Below are positions 51,165 through 62,305 of a stretch of 64,000 bases of DNA, in pieces (within the stretch, counting starts at the first letter, position 1; every line of letters starts with the position of its first letter). Made by a program: the position numbers and the translations under genes. The stretch is from Phyto melanocephala. Its lineage: Eukaryota > Arthropoda > Insecta > Diptera > Rhinophoridae. Below the pieces are notes generated by a model that saw only the letters and a list, made by a program, of their open reading frames with translations, ran no database searches and was not told the DNA's origin. The stretch is from contig OW799235.1 of the NCBI GenBank assembly GCA_941918925.1, positions 108,021,947 to 108,085,946 on the forward strand. Reading direction: 5' to 3'.

Positions 51165-51375
51165 TAATCAAGGACGGCTCGAAAGCTGATTTAAGTCTCA
51201 TATAAACAAGGCAAGAGTAGCTTTTCAATCACTGCAATGGTGCTTGAACAACATCAGCCGGAAAACTAAACTGCGTTCGTTTTTATAAAATCTCTATGTT
51301 TCCTCAACATGACATATAACCCAATCCAACATGAGGAAACTGCAAGCCTTCGTTAATCGATGTTAAGACGTATTC
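51165..51375 (+). mobile_element. LINE reverse-transcriptase C-terminal fragment
   Basis: The + strand frame gives NKARVAFQSLQWCLNNISRK then TKLRSF and, after a stop and decayed stretch, KLQAFVNRC. This pattern (INKAR.AF..L...W....IS.KTKLR.F...) is common downstream of the RT domain in several insect LINE clades. A short, broken relic. Confidence 0.6.
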
Positions 51376-51731
51376 TATGTATATTCTGGACCAACACACC
51401 ACAAACAACAAACCGCCAACAACAACAAAATTTAATTTGAAATAATGCAACATAAATGGAAATAAATTAATTATATGCTACGAACACACTATGGTATAGT
51501 TACTTAAACAGGCCTTCAATCTACAAAGGACACCGTTATCCCAGTCTGCCACGCACGACATGAATTACATCAGTATAATAAAAAGAAAGTGTTGCAATAT
51601 GATTTTTATACCGAACGTAGAATTGCAGCAAAGCGTTTTATTTCTGTCATTAGCCTTTTTTCTTTTCTAATACTTATGTCCTGTAGGTCTTATTTCATAT
51701 TTAGTCTGCCTTCTGCAGGGCTGGTCTTTCA

Positions 51732-52022
51732 ACACCTCTCTGACTCTGTAGGCCATTCTGATAACGTCGTCTGTCGATTTCTTAAATGTGTTACCAATCT
51801 AGCATGTTCGTCGGCATAACCGTATTTGAATGGGTCTTGATAGTTGATTTGCCATTTTTTAATTATTCGAGCCAAAAGGTACGTCGCAAAAGGATGAGTG
51901 CTGTTGGTAACCTTTGGTGCAGGGTTCCAAAAGTTGCTGCCATAACTTGTCTCGAAATGGACCGGATTGTCTTTATGATTAATTCCATGAACCAAGTCGC
52001 TGTCAGAAATGTTTGTCGCAGT
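51732..52022 (-). CDS. Candidate exon of a nested minus-strand gene (unrecognised)
   Basis: The minus strand is open for about 97 codons in a segment clearly less AT-rich than its surroundings. It reads ETATNISDSDLVHGINHKDN, later HFETSYGSNFWNPAPKV, HPFATYLLARIIKKWQ and HARLVTHLRNRQTTLSEWPT, ending SERC-stop. There is no ATG, so earlier exons would lie at higher coordinates. KIWVMQGDSTAR precedes it in a nearby frame, separated by an AT-rich 28-nt interruption. The composition looks like a soluble conserved protein, not a transposase. Nested genes in long fly introns are often testis-specific. Alternatives: a pseudogene, or a domain of an unfamiliar transposon. Family not identified. Confidence 0.4.
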
Positions 52023-52584
52023 CTCTTTAATATATTTTATTTCTAATATTTATTATCTTGCTGTAGAATCACCCTGCATAACCCATATCTTATCGGGTTT
52101 TAAGAAATGTTTAAAAATGTAAATATAAGAATAAAATTAATTTGTACTAACATCTATAGAGTATAATTTTCTTAATTAAATTCTTATTTCGGATTTTTTT
52201 TTTTTTTTTTACTTTTAACATTGAAGTATTTATCTTCTATACTAAAATTTTTTTAATACATTTTTTCTTTCTCTTCTAAAAACAAAAAAAAATGTTGCTC
52301 CTTTAAAAACATTCCCCTCAATTAAGTTTAAACTAACAATTATTTGCTAACACCTTTAACTTAAAAGAACAAAGTTTTCAGTTCAATGTACATATATAAA
52401 ATTTAGATAAGATTTAGTAAAAGAATGTGATTTTAAATATAACTCAATTATATTCTCTTTCTTTTTTTTTCAAATTTTCCACACAATTATTTTCATCCCG
52501 TTCAATGAAAAACACCTACCTCCCGTTCGAACATGAATAAATAAATCTTATTGTTGTTGTTCAATGCAAAAAAAAATGATTTAG

Positions 52585-52626
52585 TTGTACTGACAAAAGA
52601 TGGTGCCATTCCGGCTCCAGCTCTAG
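52585..52626 (+). CDS. Rbfox1: Rbfox1 candidate cassette microexon (42 nt, or 27 nt)
   Basis: With the TTTAG acceptor at 52581-52584 and donor GTGAGC at 52627, a 42-nt phase 1-1 exon encodes VVLTKDGAIPAPAL between VPN of the previous exon and VCVQWPE of the next. Using AAAAG at 52595-52599 instead gives a 27-nt exon, DGAIPAPAL. Both lengths are multiples of three and keep the frame, so the exon could be skipped or vary at its start without disrupting the protein. TTTAG is the stronger acceptor. TGCATG motifs follow at 52836 and 53291. I infer it from splice signals, phase and composition; no transcript supports it. Confidence 0.6.
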
Positions 52627-52835
52627 GTGAGCTTACACAAACAATATTTTTTACTAAAAATTAAACAATATTTTGTGTACAATATTTACTAAAAACTAAA
52701 CAATATTATTTACGTATTCTTACTAAATAAAACATTTTTATTTTATCTTAAATGTTTACAAAAATACAAGTATCAACTAACAGAATTGCATTTTTATGAA
52801 AGCAATATCTTAATATTAAATGCATTAAAACTCTA

Positions 52836-52841
52836 TGCATG
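52836..52841 (+). promoter_or_regulatory. TGCATG Rbfox-binding site downstream of microexon
   Basis: Exact TGCATG 210 nt downstream of the microexon donor, the position from which Rbfox proteins usually promote inclusion. Confidence 0.5.
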
Positions 52842-53279
52842 TTTTAATAGTGTTTGCCAAGAAAATAAACCAAGTAAATAGTGTTTGCTTTAACCATAAC
52901 TAAATTGTATTACTTACATTTTGCTATTATAGTTACACACACATACATATAATAATTATTAAATATCCCTTGAATGCTACTAATATTTATTACTGTTACT
53001 GTTTGCTACTAAATACTTCCACCGCACTTGCACGAACACACACACATCATACTTGTTTGTATGCGTTTGTGTTACTTGTTTTTTATTTAATTTTCTTCTG
53101 TTGCTTCCCTCCCGTTATTAATTGTATATTGTTTATTACAATTGCAAACTATGAAAAAGAAAAAGCTCTTAAATTAAACAAAAGAAATTTTTTAAAAAGG
53201 TTGTTTTTGAATTCAGTTTATTTCTGTGTGTGTGTGTGTTTATTTTACTAAAAATAAATTAAAAATGTTACAATATGCA

Positions 53280-53296
53280 GGCATGTTTTTTGCATG
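53280..53296 (+). promoter_or_regulatory. GCATG pair downstream of microexon
   Basis: GCATG at 53281-53285 and TGCATG at 53291-53296, about 660 nt downstream of the microexon. Paired motifs increase Rbfox avidity. Confidence 0.45.
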
Positions 53297-53660
53297 TTTT
53301 AAAAATGTTTAATTAGCAAATAAAACTACAGTTCTAGTAATTTTACCGAAACCAATTTTATATTTCTGTTGAATATTTTATGCACTTTTAAAAAAGCATT
53401 ATGTAACACTGACTGTTTGAGGCTAAAAAAATTATAAACTGCCATTTGTCAGATAACACAAGTATACGCGTTTTTGGAGCTGAGCAACTACAAGTTATTT
53501 CTTAAGCTATTTGGGGCGCTGAATTCTAATCCAGGTTCCGTTTTTCCAGATTGTTTCTAGTTTTCGAGATATTGCATAATTACCGTTATTTGCGTTTTTA
53601 AAAAGATGATGTCACTTAAATGCAAATGTCTTCAAAAATATTCGTCGGTTTATGTAATAA

Positions 53661-54404
53661 CACTGCTCTACAAAAAATCATTTTTTGTCTTCCCGTTAAT
53701 TAAAACTATGTGGACTATATGGATTTTGGTGCGCTCAACTCAAATGCGTTGTCGGTTTTTTTCCATCAGAAAGGGATTTTTTTTTATGGGCGTGGCAAAT
53801 TTTTTCCCCCAAAATTAGTCAGGTACGGAGACATATTTCATCCTAACTCGAGAACCAGTCATCCGATTTTCAAAAATTAAACACCAAAAGATGTGTAACA
53901 AAAATGTATTTATTTTTCTCTATCTCTTATAGTTTTGGAATTATTCAAAAATTAATAGAGAAAAAAAATTTTTTCCTGCAAAATTCGTAATATTTTTCAA
54001 TTTAAAAATGAAATTAAAAAAAATGTTAAGCAAATATTCAATATTTTAAACTTTTTTCTGAGAGCTACTTATCTTAGAAATAAAATAAGCCATAAACCAT
54101 AAAAATCGCTTAAAAAAATTTAGTTTTTATTATCAATTTACCGCAGGTACCCAACATTGACCAAATATGTGTAATGCAGCAAACAATGTCAGAGTGGGTG
54201 CACAACAATAAATGGCAACTATTTACTTCTATCTATTTTCGTATGTCTCCGTACCTGACTAATTTAGGGGAAAAAATTTGCCACGCCCATAAAAAAAAAT
54301 CCCGATCTGATGGAAAAAACCGACAACGGATTTGAGTTCAGCCCATCAAAATCCATATAGTCGACATAGTTTTATTTAATGGAGGATTTTGCTGCTGAGC
54401 AGTG
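53661..54404. mobile_element. 744-bp MITE with arms of about 165 bp
   Basis: The left arm starts CACTGCTCTACAAAAAATC, the right arm (inverted) CACTGCTCAGCAGCAAAATC. Both read inward through AAAACTATGT.GACTATATGG, CGTTGTCGGTTTTTT, ATGGGCGTGGCAAATTTTTT and AGTCAGGTACGGAGACATA. Arms are 53661-53835 and 54243-54404. The interior is AT-rich without an ORF. It sits inside the larger TIR element. Confidence 0.8.
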
Positions 54405-54909
54405 TAATTGTTTATTGAAAGATAATAAAATTGCTAAAATAACCATGGGTCGTTTGTGAAGATTAGTCAAGAAATGACGGTGTTACAGTGGACACAATCT
54501 CAAAATTCATGAAAAATTTGATGAAATTTTGTAATTTTGCTCTTTTCAACTAATTTTTTTATTAGACCAAACAATTAAAAATTTTTATGTTTTATTACAG
54601 AGGACATTAGTTTATTTCAATACGAACATATTGCGCCGAACAAGACGCAGATTGGTGCAAAAATGACAAAGCCACAGAAGATTTAGTGAATTAACCCACT
54701 TAGATTCCAAATGATTAGCGGTTATATATCGACAGCAGCAGGTTAAGCTTGGAAGCTGTTTTGTTGCACAAAGGTTATAAAAAGCAGTTAACGTTAAAGA
54801 ATCGTATGAATCCATGTCTAAATAACTGTTGCATGCGGATACGCACCATTTCGTGTAAGATAACAAATCGAGAGATTAAAATTTTTTTTATTAAAAAAAA
54901 AGTGATGAT

Positions 54910-55635
54910 TTAGAAATGAAGAGGCTTCGAACTTAGTCGTTTGTATTGTTTGAGATCTGCTTCACGCATTATAGTCCAACAGTAGTCGCTCATCATGCCC
55001 TCGTCCCAAAATCCTTGATAGCGTCTTTCTATTTTCGCCAAATCTTGGTGTAGTCGCTCTTCTTGCTCGTCGCTGTGTCCTGCAACCGTGATGTGAGCAA
55101 TTGTGCGTTTTGTTTCGATAAATCCAAATTACGAAGCAAGTCATTCAGCATACTTTGCGATATTATATGTATTTCTTCTATGTTAAAATCTTCGGTCGGT
55201 GACGAACTGAAAGTTTCCTTAAAATTTGCACTCACACCTGGGCAAATTGGCAAAGGGTCATTGTTTGTACGTGGAACTTGCTTGGCCGCTGATGACACGT
55301 CAGCATATTTATACTTTGATAGTCTTTTTACATTAAGATCAAGCAAAAATAACAATCATCTACATGATTTTTCGGCTCTCTCCATAACATTGGCATTAAA
55401 AATGAAAACTATACTTCTTGACCAAGTGACCACTTGTACAGTTTTGTGCTACACGCTTTACAAAATAATTTCGGTACCCACGGCTTGTGAATGTTTTCCA
55501 CACAGAAACCAAAATTATAAGAATATGCATCTCTCAGCGCTTTTGATATATTTTTTTTCCACTTTTTCCGATAATATAACATCCGCAAACATAACAAGAA
55601 CGCTTAGAATCAACTTTGCACTTTTTTCTTTCCAT
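54910..55635 (-). pseudogene. Transposon-borne Cys-rich ORF, internally deleted and frameshifted
   Basis: It starts MERKKCKVDSKRSCYVCG (ATG at 55635). After a frameshift it reads NISKALRDAYSYNFGF, HKPWVPKLFCKACSTKLYKW, a TAG stop, then LWREPKNHVDDCYFC, another shift, ISQSMLNDLLRNLDLSKQNA and LLTSRLQ. There the middle of the gene is missing. The C-terminus follows in another frame: QEERLHQDLAKIERRYQGFW, DEGMMSDYCW, and a stop at 54910. The CxxC pairs (CYVC, CKAC, CYFC) suggest a zinc-binding N-terminus. I recall these signatures from a multicopy uncharacterised arthropod and cnidarian protein family, which would make this a mobile-element ORF. Its biochemical role is unknown to me. Confidence 0.75.
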
Positions 55636-58600
55636 TTTCACACGTTTTGGAACAAAAAATAACTTTAAGTTTACAATTCAAATGGCGTTTCCACCGATGG
55701 CAACAGCTGATTGCCGTTATTACAGTGCAGTGCAGTCAACATGCAAGAACCCGAAAACTAGAACCAATCTGGAAAAACAAAAACCGGATTTGAATTCAGC
55801 GCCTCAAATATCGTTCAGATTTGTTTTCATCGGTTCAGCTACAAAAGTTGACCGGAATTTGTAAACTTGTGTTATTAGTTACAAAAGGGTAATCCTTTGT
55901 GCAAGATGCTGTTGATCTCTACAGTGTATTCTTTTTCCAAAAGATTTTTAAATTTAGGAGTAAGCCACGAAAAACTTATACTTGTATTAAGTTAAATAAA
56001 ACTTAAACCGCTCAATAGAAAAATTTTTAAAAATACGTAAATTTTTTTTTAAATATTGCATAAGCTCGTTAAGTATTAAAATATTGGCATATTACTTGAT
56101 CATCTTTTTGGGCGATTTAATCCATTTACGCTTAAATTTTGACATTTTCTGGAACCCCTTACCTGGGTTATTTAATTCTTTTTCGCAAGATCCCTATTCC
56201 TTGCAGTGGGACAAAACTCTGCCTCCCATGGTAAAAAATTTACATTATTGTTTAAATACCACTCAAGAAATTTTTTCCATACTAGCATGATGGCCAATCG
56301 AAATGGAATTCTTAAGGCACTCCGTGCTGTTTTAAGAAAGGTAAAGGGCTTTTTTGTGGACTATCCAAAATATATATTTCTGTGCTTAGCTTTTCTAATG
56401 TAACAAACTGTTGGCTTTTTTGCCACAACGACAAACTTACAACTTACCACATAGTGATACTTTTGGGTAAGTATTTTTTGTTTTATATTTTGCCCAGTAC
56501 TGATCTTGAACATTGCCTCGTCCATCAGCCACATAAAAATCTTGACACGGACGTTGTGAAAAATCTGCCGGTACATAAGTTTCCTCATCCATCACACAAC
56601 AGGTGTTTTTTCTATTAAATTTGATATCAATTTTTTTTTTCGTTATTTTGCTTCTAAGTTCTATAGCGCTTTGTCCACAAAAGAATCAGATTATTTAGTA
56701 TTACAAGCTGCTTTTCTGATAGAAGTCTTCGGTGCTTTTCGAAACAATTATTCGACTTTTTTGCCTTACCAATTATGGTTAGACTTGATCCAGATTTTCT
56801 TTTAAGTTCACGTCTTCCTTATTCGTGTTTGAAGTCCTCATCCACAAGTAAAACTAAAAATTATCTAGAAGTATGCTTGTCCTTGGCAGCGGCTGGATAC
56901 AAACCCAAGTTCATCATATTAATGCCTTAACATTCCTAAAGGGTTAAAAATAAACATTTTATATATGTGACTGTTTTTATGAACCTTATGGATATGTCAT
57001 TTAAACTTTTCTATTTTTTTTAAACGAATTTTAAAATTAATTCTTTATAACTTCATATGGCCTTGATCCATTGGAAAAGATTTTAAATATTTATATTTAG
57101 CCATAGCTTATCAATTGTATGTAAAGTACACACATGTATGTACATATAACCCCTAGTAAACAATGTGTATTTACCTAAGTTTGCTGCTCTGAAAAGCCTC
57201 TTAAAGTATTCCCTCTCAAATCTTTTCAAAGCACTTGTGCACACATGTCTCTGTTTATGTTCGTTAATACACCTACACGTATGTTGAATTTAAAACACAT
57301 AACTAGATTTAAATGCAAGCAGATACAGTAAAACCCCTTTACACAGGACTCGGAAACTTTTAACTTAAATATTTTACTGACAAAATATAAATGTATATCT
57401 TTCCACCCTTATTGTCTTTTATTACTGCATTTTACTGTTTCAACAAAATAAAAATAAAATCTATAAGTACATTTGTCTTTCTCGTTTTTCTTTTAATGTC
57501 TAATGCATTTTGCGCACCTTTTCTTTTATTTAATGCTCCAGTTGTTGTTTAGTTTACATTTTCTACTTTGTAGCTTCATTTTAGAGATAAATGACAGTTT
57601 ATTTGGGTTATACTCTTAAGTTAAGAACTTTAAAAAAGTACAACTTTATTTTCGTTTTAGTGCTAAATGTGAAAAAGTATACACATACAAATAAAAGAAC
57701 AATAATTTAAGTAATAAATTCAAGTCTTAGGAAAACTATTGCATTTGAAGACCACATGTGTACACAGTGTATCCATTCTACTAGATGCGTACTTGAAGTC
57801 AAGTTATAGCAATCGATTTTTTTTTAAGGTAAAGTGAGTGTATATAGTAAAATTGAACTTCATATTGCAGTGATTTTATCTGCTATAATATATTGTTGCC
57901 GATTATAAACTGAATTATATAAATAAACAGTTAAACTTAATTTTACGTTTTTTTTTCCGACAATTAAAGAATTATTAATGCTGACGTTATAAAGACACTG
58001 TTTTCGAATTTATTAACGTATAATGTACATTCATTGAGTGAGTATTGTATGTCGTATACAAGCGAAACTTTAGTTTAGTTTTACACAAGACACAATGAAA
58101 TTATTTCTTATAAAAAGCAATCAGATGATCCATACCAATTTATCTCTAAAATAGCTTTTATCACTATTTATCAAAATTATGAAAATTTTTTACATTTAAT
58201 GGTTAACAAGTTAAGTATTTTAGTAATTACCTAACATTTTCAAATGACTAAGATATTATGTTGTATATTAAAAATTTTTTGGTCGATTTTATACATTAAG
58301 ATTATAAAACAATACAACAGTATAGCAGATCTTGTAAATCTACTTAATAATTTTATTAAAAAAGAAACAAATGATTAATTGAGTGCGAAAAAATAAAAAT
58401 AAAATAACTAAGAAATTACAAAAGAACCATTTATACTCTATTATAAAGAATAAGTTGTATGGTATAAGTAACAACCAAATTGAAATCAGGGCTTCAAGCG
58501 TAACGTTAATTAGCGCTTAGGTTTTACGCTGAAATTACCTAAATTAGAGCATCAACGTTATATCATGAAATGTGATTACTTTTTGACAATTATAAAGTAA

Positions 58601-59925
58601 GAAAATAACAATAGCAATTCTTTTGCAGCCAACTTCGCTTCCTAATTCTAATTTTTCAATTGCAAAGCGTTGATAACGCGCTACTTTGGTTTAATTTATA
58701 AGTTTTGTATGGACATGACAACCTCTGTGAGATAAATAAAACGTGTAAACGAAATAGTCATGTGCTTACCAGCCAATGTCAGGGTTGCTGATTGCTGCTG
58801 GAAGATAAACAACGGTTCAAATATTCGTTGCTCTTCTTTGCTAATTAAGTTGAAATATAATATAGTGTTTTTATAGAGGTATAAAATTTTTTTTAATAAA
58901 ACAACGAATTCGAGGGAATTAGGAAAATGTTGGCTTTAGTAGCTCATAAGCTTTATCGCATTTTATTTTTAAAAATAATTTTTATCATATGCCCTCCGCG
59001 ACTGGGCCTGGCGGTTAAATTTTACACTACTTTTTCGAGCATACCCGGTTTTGATTCGTCAACAGTGTTTCGAATGTTGTCTGAAAGATTCCTCCACTAA
59101 ATGATTTTCAATGTCATAAAAAAATTTCTCGACACTTAGTTGGTGAGACGAGCTTCGGATTGATAAATTCGAGTGTTCTATCATACTCGCGTCTTCGTTG
59201 GCAAGGACTCTCTCTATATGCACGGTAAATGTTCGATTTGAATGAAAGACTAAATGTGATTAGGAATCGATCGAAGCGCGAATTTTGGAAATAAATTTAA
59301 ACGATTTGTAAACGTTGGTCTGATGGAAGTCGTTTCGCGCCTTAATAAACTGAAAAAAGTCTAACACACTTCATTAGCATGACAGCTAGTTTTACAGTTT
59401 CCATTTTGGAAGTAGTATGCCTCTCAGAAAGCACTCTATACTTTTCTATTTTGTAATGTTACTGGCATGATTATTGATATCCACCGAACCTCGGTGAAGT
59501 TGTCCAGTTGCAAAGAAGAGTATCAATTTAATGTGTAAAGTAGTAATTGTATTAGCTACCGTGAAGGTAAAGTCACCTTATGACAACGCTACACATAATT
59601 GGTTGATGTCATTAATTACCCCATTTAAAAAAAAAATTAAACTAAATATTTTTTTAAATGTCATGCCAGTATTGTATTTTTTAGCTTTATGCAAATTTGC
59701 ATTAAAGAAAGAATGTGCATGAAACGCTACTGGTAGCACATATATTTTATATCACATCATAGAATTTTTATTTTTTTTTATTTTTTTAAATTCCTTTTAT
59801 ATCAAGTGAAAACGACGACGGACAATGTATAATAGTTTTATAAATACTTTTTTCATTTGTTGGTAACATTTATATTTCATTCTTGTTTTTACCGACAATT
59901 TTTCATTTATGGACAGAAAAGAAAG

Positions 59926-60686
59926 AAAACAAGTAACAGTGCTATATTCGGCCGTGCCGAATCTTATATACCCTTCACAACGTGTAGTCATGCTATAACA
60001 ATTGTTTGTTTCACCATTCATCCCATATAAAATACGTGCATATGTATATACTGGTTAGAATATATGTGGCATCGAATCCCAGCTGAGCCAAAAAAAATTT
60101 ATTTTATTTTATTTAATATATTATTTATATTTTATTATTTTTTTTATATTTTTTTTTTAATTTTTTTAAAAAATTTTTTTAGAAAAATTTTTAAAAAATT
60201 TTTTAAAATTTTTTTTTTAATTTTTTTTAAATTTTTTTTTGTAGTTTTTTTTTATTATTTTTTTCTTATTTTTAATATTTTTTTTTTTGTAATTTTTTTT
60301 GTTTGGTATGTTTTTTACATGTATGTATGTATGTATGTATGTATGTTGTTGTTGTAATTGTGAAAAAAAAACGAGGTGGTCGTGGTTTTTGGCTCATATC
60401 TCAGAAAGTTATGGGGCGATTGTGCTGAATTTCAATAGCGATTCATTCCTGGATATTTCCAAGAGATTGATACCATGTACAGATCTGAGGAACATATAGT
60501 TGCTTCTAAAAGTTGATTTCAACCAACACACGGGCAGACGGACAGACGGTCAGGGCTTAATCGACTCCTCTATTCATAAGCTTTCAGAAAATATATACTG
60601 TATGGGGTCGGAAATGAAAATTGTAGAAATTACAAACGGAATGACAAAGCTATATATACCCTTGTGCACCACAGGTGAAGGGTATA
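59926..60686 (-). repeat. Dominant dispersed repeat, copy G, with inverted interior
   Basis: The ends match copy E closely (AAAACAAGTAACAGTGC... and ...CACCACAGGTGAAGGGTATA). The interior from about 60041 to 60346 (ATATACTGGTTAGA, GTGGCATCGAATCCCAGCTG, T-rich block, (GTAT)n) is in the opposite orientation to the same segment in copy E. Confidence 0.8.
60319..60347. repeat. (GTAT)n microsatellite
   Basis: About seven GTAT units at the inner edge of copy G; the inverted partner motif GCATATGTATATAC lies near 60036. Confidence 0.9.
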
Positions 60687-62305
60687 AAAATAACAAACTG
60701 TATGCTGGTAAAAGAGATGCCAAGATATAACTCGTTTTAATTCTCAATACAAAATATCACATAACAATAAAGAATATAAAGAAATATCTAAATACAAATA
60801 AATATATACACATGTATTGTCTCGCATTAAATGTTTGCCTGTTTTGGTTTTGTTTTTTTGGTTTTACACATGACCTGGATTAACATTTTAAGTATATTTT
60901 TTAGATTCTTTGCAATTTATAAATATTAATAATAATGATTTTTAATAGCAATTAAAAAATGTGTGTTATGTATCTAACAAAATGTTAGTATATTAACGGC
61001 CCTTTTCACAATGTACGATTATAATTAAACACGAGATTTTACTGTACGTTGCTGTTTAATAAATATATAAAAATATCCCGGTTAAGTCTTTAACTGTAGG
61101 AAGAGAATAAAACAGAAAGTGGAAATAAGAAATTGGCATGTACGCTTTTGTAATACTTTTAATTTTAAAATAGAAGTGCTAAAAATATGAAATATGCAAC
61201 TATATGTACATTTGGTGAGTTCACCTAAGTGCCGTATTGTCATAATGCCATCAGTTTTCAGAATCTTAAAAAGGTTTTCCAATTTTGCAATAAGCAGTAT
61301 AATACTATTTATTAAGCTTAAAATCTTTTTTATATTATGACAATACCACACTTAGGATTTCTTGTGAATACACCAATTATTTTACTTATAAATTATTATT
61401 TTCAAAAATTTTATATTTTTTTACAAATTCTTGACAAACTTTTCTTTTAATTTCTAATCTCTCATTGCACGATTTTTTTGTGAACAAAAAACCACAGTAT
61501 TACCATACTTTTTCATTATGTTTTTGTTACGTAACCGAAAGATGGTGAAAACAGTAATCGTTGGCTAAAAAGTTCTTATTAACAATAAATGCGGTTTGGT
61601 AATGTTCTGGGTAAATAAAAAAATAATCATACACTGTGAAAGGGGCCGCAAATGATCTATCCCAGTTAATAGTAAAATATATAGCCAGATAAATTTATGT
61701 GAATGAAAAAAAAAATCGCATGATATTGAAATATCACAATATTAACTACAGCAGGATTGTGAAGTTACCATTAAAAAAAATTAATAAGCATATAAATGTA
61801 TTTTATAACGAAACTTTCAAATTGAATATATTTATAGTTAACACTGTAAATGCATATAAAACTCCGGCAATAAGACATAACACTATAAGTCATTTAATAA
61901 TATATTCCTGTAGTCTTAATACCAAATTGATTTCATAAAAAAATAACAAAATCTCATCTTGTGATGTAATAGTTGTCTTAGTTATGCACACGATTGTATG
62001 TGTCCTTAATATTTATACTTTTATCTGATAACAATTACTTTGATTATATATTTTATTTTAAATATTTATTTATTCTTGTATTTTTTTATGATCGCTCTAC
62101 CACTACCACTACAACTATCGTGCTTAATGTTTGCGCGCCTGAAACGATGCCTGTCAATGCCTACTTTACTTGCTATATCGTAATGTTTTTATCATTATTA
62201 CCATCTTATTCATCATCCGATGAAAACCAATCAACCAACAAACCATACAATTTCTTGCAAACGACTCTTATACAACTGTTATACTTGTACACTGAAATTC
62301 GTTAG

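Larger units (their letters stand above)
47485..52584 (+). other. Rbfox1: Rbfox1 intron, 5.1 kb
   Basis: Phase-1 intron from the GTGAGT donor to the acceptor before the candidate microexon. 47700-49300 and 50500-51150 hold no gene I can recognise. Mariner relics, a LINE fragment and a minus-strand coding-like segment are listed separately. Confidence 0.7.
53453..55875 (-). mobile_element. DNA transposon with TIRs and a broken Cys-rich ORF
   Basis: The left end ATAACACAAGTATACGC is inverted at the right end (ATAACACAAGTTTACAA, ending 55875). The similarity continues inward over about 120 bp: GGCGCTGAATTC.AATCC.G, TTTTTCCAGATTG and CTAGTTTTCG occur in inverted order at 53509-53565 and 55755-55810. 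Between the ends lie a nested MITE (53661-54404) and a minus-strand pseudogene (54910-55635). Without the MITE the element is about 1.7 kb, and its coding region is internally deleted. Confidence 0.65.
52627..62305 (+). other. Rbfox1: Rbfox1 intron, 9.7 kb
   Basis: Phase-1 intron from GTGAGC to ...AAATTCGTTAG. A composite TIR element (53453-55875) and copy G of the dominant repeat are the recognisable contents. In 56600-58700 and 60690-62300 I see only AT-rich DNA. 58740-59420 is less AT-rich, with no identifiable product. Confidence 0.7.

Noticed and set aside
56361..56588. Minus-strand frame with IFMWLMDEAMFKIS, vaguely like the DE-M region of piggyBac transposases
   Set aside because: Only a short motif matches; sequence on both sides does not continue the family pattern, and no TTAA-flanked ends were seen. 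A profile search of 56080-56900 (minus) would decide.
57328..57350. CAGTAAAACCCCTTTA, shared with 43851-43866 (GTAAAACCCCTTTA), reminiscent of a pogo/Tigger end
   Set aside because: No inverted partner at a plausible distance and no transposase nearby; could be a chance or minor repeat.
58740..59420. Less AT-rich stretch that might be coding
   Set aside because: Both strands are broken by stops every few dozen codons and no motif is recognisable; probably an old transposon relic.
60064..60357. 97-codon Phe/Ile/Lys-rich frame resembling a membrane protein
   Set aside because: Product of the T-rich low-complexity block in copy G; no real hydrophobic protein is implied.
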